Part shown: one piece after another, positions 1 to 9,800 of the stretch
How the letters are laid out: the number at the start of each line of letters is the position of its first letter
Numbering within the stretch: position 1 is the stretch's first letter
Origin: Pseudomonas sp. B28(2017)
GTDB taxonomy: Bacteria; Pseudomonadota; Gammaproteobacteria; Pseudomonadales; Pseudomonadaceae
Reading direction: 5' to 3'
Assembly (NCBI RefSeq): GCF_002113025.1
Contig: NZ_NEJH01000001.1
Span: forward strand, 868,001 to 932,000
DNA length: 64,000 nt
Made by a program: the position numbers and the translations under genes
Notes under the pieces: generated by a model
The model's database searches: none
Told to the model about the DNA's origin: nothing
The model's input: only the letters and a program-made list of their open reading frames with translations

Positions 1-24
1 GGACGTTTGGTCAACGCCTGATTC

Positions 25-59
25 GACCAAGGTCTGATCCGATTCATTGACCAAGGTCT
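25..59. repeat. Paired GACCAAGGTCT dyad repeats
   Basis: The 11-base word GACCAAGGTCT occurs twice, at 25-35 and 49-59, 24 bases apart. Its core GACC-AA-GGTC is itself a short dyad, and a further half-site TTGGTC lies at 7-12. This looks like a tandem regulator-binding site upstream of the small gene at 166, but the left edge of the window hides the context. The repeat is seen; the regulatory role is inferred. Confidence 0.35.
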
Positions 60-165
60 CAGAATTTGGTTGGGCTTTCGTCTCTGTACACATCCGGGTA
101 GCACCTCAATACTCATTTTCAATGGAGAGTAAAGCTGGCGTTCGAGGATGAAGGCGGGAGGCGCG

Positions 166-588
166 ATGAATAACTTAAAAAGATTCTCGATCATTCTGGA
201 TAACCGCTATTTCCGGCAACAACTGCCGGGGGTTATTACCCATGGTGTGGTCGGCCATTCGCGCCTTGTACTGTCACCTCATGGCCATACAGACCAGGAT
301 GGACACGGCTGCACGCTTGGCATTCAAGTCAAACCCGGTTCACCACCAGGCGCGTGGAACCAGTCTCCATTAGATACTAGTCAATTCGTGGTCGATGCCA
401 GTTTTCTCATGGATAAAAGGCTTGTTGACGAAGCCGCATGGACGCAGAACCGTGCCATCACCCCTCAGGAAGTCCCGGACTATGGCGATCTTCGCCAGCA
501 TATTCCGGCCAATGACTCCGGTCGCTGGATGTGTGGCATCTGTGCCAAGCCCACTATGCCTGAGAGAGCTCCATGGACAAATGCATAG
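166..588 (+). CDS. Hypothetical protein, 140 aa
   Basis: I do not recognise this protein. The ATG at 166 is preferred over an in-frame ATG at 148 because a GGGAGG ribosome site (156-161) lies just ahead of it. The product is soluble, with no signal peptide or membrane segment. It has a His/Gly-rich stretch near residue 40 (SPHGHTDQDGHG) and a C-terminal CGIC pair near residue 125 that could bind metal. A short hairpin with a GCCCCG stem starts two bases after the stop codon, which fits a genuine gene end. It may be unrelated to the peroxidase gene 300 bases downstream. Other open frames overlap it at 370-685, so the coding assignment is only moderately sure. Confidence 0.45.
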   Translation: MNNLKRFSIILDNRYFRQQLPGVITHGVVGHSRLVLSPHGHTDQDGHGCTLGIQVKPGSPPGAWNQSPLDTSQFVVDASFLMDKRLVDEAAWTQNRAITPQEVPDYGDLRQHIPANDSGRWMCGICAKPTMPERAPWTNA

Positions 589-589
589 A

Positions 590-612
590 GCCCCGATACG
601 TGACGGGGCGTT
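590..612 (+). terminator. Weak hairpin after the 166-588 gene
   Basis: GCCCCG (590-595) pairs with CGGGGC (604-609) around an 8-base loop and is followed by only three T residues. It sits directly behind the TAG stop of the small upstream gene. The short T tract makes it a weak intrinsic terminator at best. Confidence 0.4.
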
Positions 613-886
613 TAGCAAGTTGCACCTTCTATTCAACCTGCGTTCACGGGCCGTCGCCTCCTTGAGGCGCAATACCAGCCTGTAGGTACGGTTGCCACGG
701 GGAATTGACCCTTAGTTGAGCACTGCTGATTGCATTCCATTCAGCAAGGGCTCCGTGCGCCTGTACGACCAGGTCCCGTCGTTCAATTTTCGAATTTCAT
801 TTATGGGGTTCAACACTAAACCGCGCGCTTGCAGCCGTGTTTTATGCGTGTGGTTTCCTGATTAGTCGAGCATCGAGGAAACAACC

Positions 887-3800
887 ATGGCCAGCTTCAT
901 CAAGTCCGATCTCGAGTTCATTCTCGAACAAATTTTCATCGCCGAACGGAATGCGGCAGGCGCGAGCCTGATAGACATGCTGCCGAACGTAGAAGTACCT
1001 TTCGGCCTGCGCACCGTCTCCGGCATCCTCAACAACCTGGCCGATCCCCAGTTCGGTGCCGCCGACAACATCTTCCCGCGCATGACGACGCCGGTATTCA
1101 ATACCGCGCAGGTACAGCCGGCCGGCTTCTTCGGTCCCACCGATCCTGGCGGAACCACGCCGACCTCCTACCTGCAGACCAGCGGTTTCGTCTTTGACTC
1201 GCAGCCGCGCACCATCAGCAACCTGATCGTCGACCAGACTGCCAACAACCCGGCGGCGGTCGCGGCCGCAGCGTTCAATCCGGATTCACAGACGGTCACC
1301 AGCCCCGGTCTGGATGGCCTGTTCGGCACCGCCGACGACGTTTCCGTGTTCCAGATCCCCAATATCACGCCAGACGCGGGCCTGACCGTGCCCTTCAACG
1401 CCTGGATGACCTTCTTCGGCCAGTTCTTCGACCATGGCCTGGACCTGGTCACCAAGGGTGGCAGCGGCACAGTGTTCATTCCGCTGCAGCCCGACGATCC
1501 ACTGTTCGTGCCTGGTAGCCCGACCAACTTCATGGTGTTGACCCGGGCCACCAATCTGCCCGGCCCCGATGGCATCCTCGGCACGGCCGACGACATCCAC
1601 GAACAGCAAAATACCACCTCGCCGTTTGTCGACCAGAACCAGACCTACAGCTCGCATCCTTCGCATCAGGTATTCCTGCGCGCCTATGAGCTCAACGCCG
1701 CCGGTGATCCGGTGGCCACCGGCAAGCTGATCACCAATCGTGACCTGGGGGCCGACGGTGTGTTCGGCACCGCCGACGACGTCGAAATCGGTGGCATGGC
1801 CACCTGGAAGGTGGTCAAGGCCCAGGCCCATGATCTGCTCGGCATCAACCTGACCGATGCCGATGTGTTCAATCTGCCGCTGCTGGCGACCGACGCCTAC
1901 GGCAACTTCCTCAAGGGGCCCAACGGCCTTCCGCAAGTGGTGATGAAGGGCCCGGATGGCATTGCCGGCACCGCCGACGACATACTCGTCGAAGGTAACC
2001 GCGCCGCTCCCATCGACCTGACGAACGCCGTGCGCACCGGTCACCAGTTCCTCATCGACATTGCGCACAGCGCCGATCCCACCGGCGGCCTGACGCCCGA
2101 CGCGGACACCGTCATTGGCGGCCCGCAAGCGCCCGGCACCTACGACAACGAGTTGCTGGATGCGCACTACATCGCCGGCGATGGCCGCGTTAACGAGAAC
2201 ATCGGCCTGACCACCGTTCACTCCGTGTTCCACCACGAGCACAACCGGCTGGTTGACCAGACCAAGCAGACGGTGCTGGCCTCCAACGATCTCGATTTCC
2301 TGAACAAGTGGCTGATGCCCGACGCCCAATTGACAGCGTTGCCAGTGACGCCTGCCGACATCGCGGCCCTGCACTGGAACGGCGAGCGGTTGTTCCAGGC
2401 CGCCAAGTTCGGCACCGAGATGCAGTACCAGCACCTGGTGTTCGAGGAGTTCGCGCGCACCGTCCAGCCGCAAGTGGACGCCTTCCTGGCCCCCATGGGT
2501 AACGACACCACGATCGACCCGTCGATCGTCGCCGAGTTCGCGCACACCGTCTTTCGCTTCGGCCATTCGATGCTGGTGGAGACGGTCGATCGTTTCGACG
2601 CCAACTTCAACGTCGTCGGCGACGGCAATCCGACTGTCGCGGGCAATCAACAGACCGGCCTGATCGCGGCCTTCCTCAACCCGCTGGCATTTGCTGCGAG
2701 CGGCCCGACCCCTGAGCAGGCGACAGGCGCCGTCGTACGCGGTCTGACCCGCCAGGTCGGCAACGAGATCGATGAGTTCGTGACCGACGCGGTGCGCAAC
2801 AACCTGGTCGGTCTGCCGCTGGACCTGGCCGCCCTCAACCTGACGCGCGGCCGCGACGCCGGCATCCCGTCGCTGAACGCGGCGCGGCGCGAGTTCTACC
2901 ACATGACCGGCGACAGCCAGTTGACCCCCTACACGAGCTGGGCCGATTTCGCGCAGCACATGAAACACCCGGAATCGCTGGTCAACTTCATCGCCGCCTA
3001 CGGCACGCATTCAACCATCACTAGCGCTACGACGATGGCGGGCAAGCGCGCCGCGGCAGCAGACCTGGTGTTCGGCAGTGCGACTGCGCCAATCGACCGT
3101 CTCGACTTCCTGCACAGCACCGGTGTCTGGGCGAACAACGCCGGTGCGGACGGTATTCCGAACACCGCAGACGACTTTACTATCTCCGGCCTGGACAACG
3201 TCGATTTCTGGATCGGTGGCCTGGCCGAGGAGAAAATGCCCTTTGGCGGCCTGCTGGGTTCGAGCTTCAACTTCGTCTTCGAAACCCAGTTGGAAAACCT
3301 GCAGAACGGCGACCGCTTCTACTATCTGGCCCGCACCGCGGGACTCAACTTCGGCACCGAGCTTGAGAACAATTCGTTCGCCAACCTGGTGATGCTCAAC
3401 AGCGACGCCACCCACCTCCCGGCCAACATATTCCAGACGCCGGCCTTCATCCTCGAGACCGACCCGTTGCACCAGTTCAACCAGAGCGTGGTGGCCGGCC
3501 CGGACGGCATCGTCGGCACGGCCGACGATCTGCCCGCCAACGCCGATCCGTTCGGCCCGTCGGATCACCCGATCGGCTCACCACGGATTGACCATTTCAC
3601 GCCGCTGGTGATCCGTGACAACCCCGACACAGTGGGCCCGGATACCAACTACCTGCACTACACCGGCGGTGATACGGTCGTGCTCGGCGGCACGGCCGGC
3701 AACGACATCCTCATTGCCGGCGACTCGGACGACGACACCGTCTATGGCGACGCCGGCAACGACCGGCTCGACGGCGGCTACGGCAATGACAACATCTTCG

Positions 3801-6800
3801 GCGGCACCGGTGACGACATCATCACCGACATCGGCGGCGACGACGTCATCCACGGCGAGGACGGCAACGACGTCATCCAGGCCGGCAACTCGACCCTGGC
3901 CGGCAACAATCTGGTCCTCGGCGGTGACGGTAAAGACTTCGTCATCACCACCGAGGACATCTCGATGATCTTCGGCGGCAAGGGCGACGACTTCCTCCTC
4001 GGCAACAAGGTCAACCTCTCGCCACAGGGCGACGAAGGCGACGACTGGATCGAGGGCGGCACCCAGGATGGTGCGGTCGGCGACAGCAATAGCCCCACGT
4101 TGTCCGACGATGTGCCCGGTAACGATATCTTCATCGGAAAGGGTGGATTCGATGAAATGATCGGCGAAGGTGGCGACGACGTCTTCGTCGCCAGCGACGC
4201 TCAGGACAAGATGGACGGCATGTCCGGATTCGACTGGACCACCTACAAGAATGACAAGTACGGCGTGACCGTCGACATGGTCGTGCCTTTCTTCAGCCCC
4301 TATCACCCGGTGCCCGATGCAGCGGGCAATATCGTGGGTGCATTCGCGCAATCTCCCGATGCGGTCTATGACCGGTTCGCGGAAGTGGAGGGCCTGTCGG
4401 GGTCGGCCTTCGCCGACTTCCTGCGCGGCGATGAACAAAACGCAGCCATCATTGCCAACATCACGGCCAGGGGCAGCATCCTCACCAACTTCGATCTCGT
4501 CAGTGGCCTGCGGGCCTTCGTCGGCAGCGCCGGTTTCGGTGCCGACGGTATCGGCGGGACGGCCGACGATCAGTTCGGCGCGGGCAACATCATCCTCGGC
4601 GGCGATGGCAGCGACATCATCGAAGGCCGTGGCGGCAGTGACCTCATCGACGGCGACAGCTGGCTCAACGTGCGCATCAGCGTGCGCCAGAACATCGATG
4701 GCACCGGGCCGGAGATCGCCACCTTCGACAGCATGGTGCCCTTGATCCCGCTCATGCTGAACGGCACCTTCAACCCCGGCCAGCTCGTCGCCGTGCGCGA
4801 AATCCTGCCCGGGACATCCGCAGGCGGGGCTGCGTTTGACACCGTCAACTTCATGGGCCCGCTGGCGAACTACACGATCGCCGTCAACGGCATCGTCGTT
4901 GATCCCGCCGTTGCCCTCAATATCGTCGGCACCGACATCGTCACCGTGACCGACAATGTCGGTCAGGAAGAAACCGACCGTCTCACCAATATCGAGCGGC
5001 TGCAGTTCTCCGATCAATCCGTGGTCCTCGTGCAAGGGGTCAACGCCGAGCCTGTGGGTGCGCTGACGGTGAGCAACACCGCGCCGACCGTTGGCCAGAC
5101 GCTGACCGCGTCGGCGGCCGGCATCACCGATGGCGACAACGCGGGCGGGGCGATCCACAATCCCATCAGTTACATCTGGCAGTTTGAAGCGACACCGGGC
5201 TCGGGCGTCTTCGAGGACATCATCCTCGGCCCAGGCCGCATCGGTATCGGATTTACCAGGGCGGACCAGCCCACTTTCAAGGTGACCTCGGATCTTGCCG
5301 GCCTGGCAATCCGCGTCAAAGCCTTCTATGCGGACGATCATGGTGTGACCGAGCAGGTATTCTCGGCACCCACTACCGCAGTAGTGGCTGCGCCGCCGGC
5401 CCCGGTAGTGGCGCCTTCGCTGATCGATCCGCAGACCACTGCCCCCAGCAACGGTGTGCGTTACACGCAATCGGACCTGGCGTTCATCCTTGACCAGATC
5501 AAGATAGCGGAACGCAACGCGGCCGGTGAGAACCTGAACTCGCTGCTCGACAACGTACGGATGCCGTTCGGTTTACGTACGGTCGAAGGGACGGAGAACA
5601 ACCTGCTCCATCCCGAGTTCGGGGCCGCGGATAATGTATTCCCGCGCCTGACCACGCCGGACTTCCGCACGGCCGACGCCGGCACGAGTTACACCCAGAC
5701 CAGTGGCCTGGTGATCGACTCGCAGCCGCGCACCATCAGCAACCTGATCGTCGACCAGACCGCCAACAACCCGGCGGCGGTCGCGGCTACCTTCGATCCG
5801 GGTCTGGATGGCATTCTCGGCACGGCTGACGATGTGCTCAAGGCCGGTGCGCAGGTGGTGACCGGAACCCGTACCGACGGCACGACGTTCCAGACCTTCT
5901 TCGACCCGAACATAAGCCCCGACGCGGGCCTGACCGCGCCCTTCAACCAATGGATGACCTTCTTCGGGCAGTTTTTCGACCATGGTCTGGACCTCGTTAC
6001 CAAGGGCGGCTCGGGCACCGTGTTCATTCCGCTGCAGCCGGATGATCCGCTGTTCGTGCCCGGTAGCCCGACCAACTTCATGGTGCTGACGCGCGCCACC
6101 AATCAGCCTGGCCCCGATGGCATTCTGGGCACGGCCGATGACATCCACGAGAACACCAACACCACCTCGCCGTTTGTCGACCAGAACCAGACCTACAGCT
6201 CGCATCCCTCGCACCAGGTGTTCCTGCGCGCGTACGAGCTCAACGCAGCCGGCGATCCGGTGGCCACCGGCAAGCTGATCGAGAATCGTGATCTGGGCGC
6301 CGATGGCGTGTTCGGCACGGCCGACGACGTCGGGATCGGCGGCATGGCCACCTGGAAGGTGGTCAAGGCGCAGGCGAACGCGCTGCTGGGCATCAACCTC
6401 ACCGATGCCGATTTCGACAACGTGCCATTGCTGGCGACCGACGCCTACGGCAATTTCATCAAGGGGCCGAACGGCTTCCCGCAAGTGGTGATGAAGGGGC
6501 CTGACGGCATTGCCGGTACGGCCGACGATGTGCTCGTTGAAGGTAATCCGCTGGCGCCCATCAGCCTGGTCGATGCCGTGCGCACTGGCCATGCCTTCCT
6601 CAACGACATCGCGCACACCGCCGTTCCGGTGGACAGCCAGACCGGCGCAGCGCTCCTGCCTGATGTAGACACCGTTGCGGGCGGCCCGGTGGCCGCAGGC
6701 TTCTACGACAACGAACTGCTGGACGCGCACTACATTGCCGGCGATGGCCGGGTCAACGAAAACATCGGCCTGACCACCGTCCACTCCATCTTCCACCATG

Positions 6801-9800
6801 AGCACAACCGCCTGGTCGATCACACCAAGGCGGTGGTCCTGGCGACAGCGGCAAGCGGCGATGTATCGTTCCTGAACGAGTGGCTGCTGACGCCTGTCAC
6901 TGCCGTTCCCGCCGATACCTCGACCCTCGACTGGAACGGCGAGCGCCTGTTCCAGACCGCGAAGTTCGGCACCGAGATGCAGTACCAGCACCTAGTGTTC
7001 GAGGAGTTCGCGCGTACCATCCAGCCGATGGTCGATCCGTTCTTCGCCCCGGGGCAGGTGTACGACACCGCGATCGATCCGAGCATCGTTGCCGAGTTCG
7101 CGCACACCGTCTATCGCTTCGGGCACTCGATGCTGCTGGAGCAGGTCGACCGGCTTGATCCGAACTTCGCCTCGAGCGATATCGGGCTGATTCAGGCCTT
7201 CCTCAACCCGCTCGAGTTCGCGGGCAGCGGTCCCACTCCGGAACAGGCGGCCGGTGCCATCGTGCGCGGCGTGACCCGTCAGGTGGGCAACGAGATCGAC
7301 GAGTTCGTCACCGAAGCCCTGCGCAACAACCTGCTGGGTCTGCCGCTCGATCTGCCCTCCATCAACCTGGCGCGCGGCCGCGATACCGGCATTCCGTCCC
7401 TGAACGCCGCGCGGCGGGAGTTCTATCTGCCCACCGGCGACGCAGAGCTCAAGCCCTACACGAGCTGGGCCGATTTCGTGCAGCACATAAAGCATCCGGA
7501 ATCGCTGATCAACTTCATCGCCGCCTACGGCACGCACCCGACCATCACCGCCGCCACCACGCTGGCGGACAAGCGCGCCGCAGCTGCGGACCTGGTGTTG
7601 GGCGGCGCGACCGCACCGGCAGACCGTGTCGACTTCCTGAACAGCACCGGCGCCTGGACCAGCACCGCGGGTGCGGACGGTGTATTGCACACGGCAGACG
7701 ATGTGACCATCACCGGCCTGGATAACATCGACTTCTGGGTTGGCGGGCTGGCCGAGGAGAAGATGCCCTTTGGCGGCATGCTCGGCTCGACCTTCAACTT
7801 CGTCTTCGAGAACCAGATGGAGAAACTCCAGGACGGTGACCGCTTCTACTATCTGGAGCGCACCGCCTCGATGGACTTTGGTGCCGAGCTTGAGAACAAC
7901 ACGTTCTCCTCGCTGGTGATGGCCAATACCGACGCTACACACCTTCCTGGCAGGGTGTTCCTGACGCCGGCCTACACTCTGGAGGTCAACCAGGCGAACC
8001 AGTACAACCCGAGTGTCATAGCCGGTCCAGACGGCATTGTCGGCACCGCCGACGATCTGCCGGCCAATGCTGATCCGTTTGGCCCGTCGAACCACCCGAT
8101 TGGCTCACCACGCAGTGACTTCCTCACGCCACTGGTGATCCGCGACAATCCCGCCACGCCGGGTCCGGATACCAACTACCTGCACTACACCGGTGCCGAT
8201 ACGGTCGTGCTGGGCGGTACGCCCGGCAACGACATCCTCATTGCCGGTGACTCGGACGACGACACGGTCTATGGCGATGCCGGTAACGACCGAATCGATG
8301 GCGGCTACGGCAACGACCAACTCTTTGGCGGTACCGGTGACGACATCATCACCGACATCGGCGGCGACGACGTCATCCACGGCGAGGACGGCAACGACGT
8401 CATCCAGGGCGGCAACGGCCTCAACCTGATCCTCGGCCAGGCCGGCCAGGACTTCATCATCACCGGCGAGGACGCGGCCGATACCAGCGGCGGCCTGGGC
8501 AACGACTTCATCCTTGGCAGCAAGGCGAACGAATTCGCGCGCGGTGGCGAAGGTGACGACTGGATCCAGGGTGGATCCGCCGATGGTGTTGCCGGCGACA
8601 ACTTCGACGCATTCGGCAACGATCCGATCAAAGGCAACGATGTGTTCATGGGCGATGGCGGACCGGACAACTTCGACGGGGAGGGCGGTGATGACATCAT
8701 GATCGGCAGCCCCAGCGAGGCGGACCGTTTCATCGGCTTCTCCGGTTTCGACTGGGCAACCTTCAAGGACGACCCGGCTGGCGTGACCATCGGCCTCAAC
8801 TCCAGGCTGCGCTTCTTCGACCAACCGCAGGTGCCCGGTTCCACCGCGTCGATCCTTGCCCGGCTGGACCTGGTGGAAGGGCTGTCGGGATCGTCACACG
8901 CCGACTTCCTCAGCGGCGACGATTCCGATGCTGCATTGCTCGCTGTGGCTGGCGTCAACGGCAGCGTGCTCACCAACTTCGACCTCATCAGCGGTCTACG
9001 GGCGTTCGTCGGCGCCGCCGGCAACGGGGCGGACGGCATCGCCGGCACGGCCGACGATAAGTTCGACGGGGGCAACATCGTCCTGGGCGGCGCTGGCAGC
9101 GACGTCATCGAAGGCCGCGGCGGCGATGACCTCATCGACGGCGACAAATGGCTCAACGTACGCATCAGCGTGCGGCAGAACATCGATGGCACCGGCCCGG
9201 AAATCGCCACCTTCGACAACATGACGCCGCTGGTCCCGCTGATGTTGAACGGCACCTATAACCCCGGCCAGCTCCAGGTTGTCCGTGAGATCCTGACCTC
9301 GACCACTCAGGACTTCGACACGGCGCTGTTCTCCGGCAATTTTGCGGATTACACCGTGGTCAACAACGCCAACGGCACCTTGACGGTCACCGACAGCGTC
9401 GCTGGCAGGGACGGGACTGACACCCTCAGCAATATCGAGCGGTTGCAGTTCGCCGATCAGGCGGTTGTTCTCGGCGGTGTGAACTCGGTGCCGGTCGGCT
9501 CGCTGAGGATCGACGATCCCACGCCAGCCGTCGGCCAGACGCTGACCGTCTCGGCGGCCGGCATCACCGATGCCGACAATACCGCGACTGGCGGCGCGAT
9601 CACCAGCCCCATCAGTTACTTCTGGCAGTTCGAAGCGCGCCCGGGCTCGGGGGTCTTCGAAGACATCACCTTCTTTGCCGCCGGTGAGGTCGCGCGCGCG
9701 GAGGGTACGACCGTCACGGTGGGCTCGGAACTCAGGGTCCCACCACCAGCGACTCTCATTGGCGCCGTGCCGGCTATTCCGCAACTCGTCGTGGCAACCG

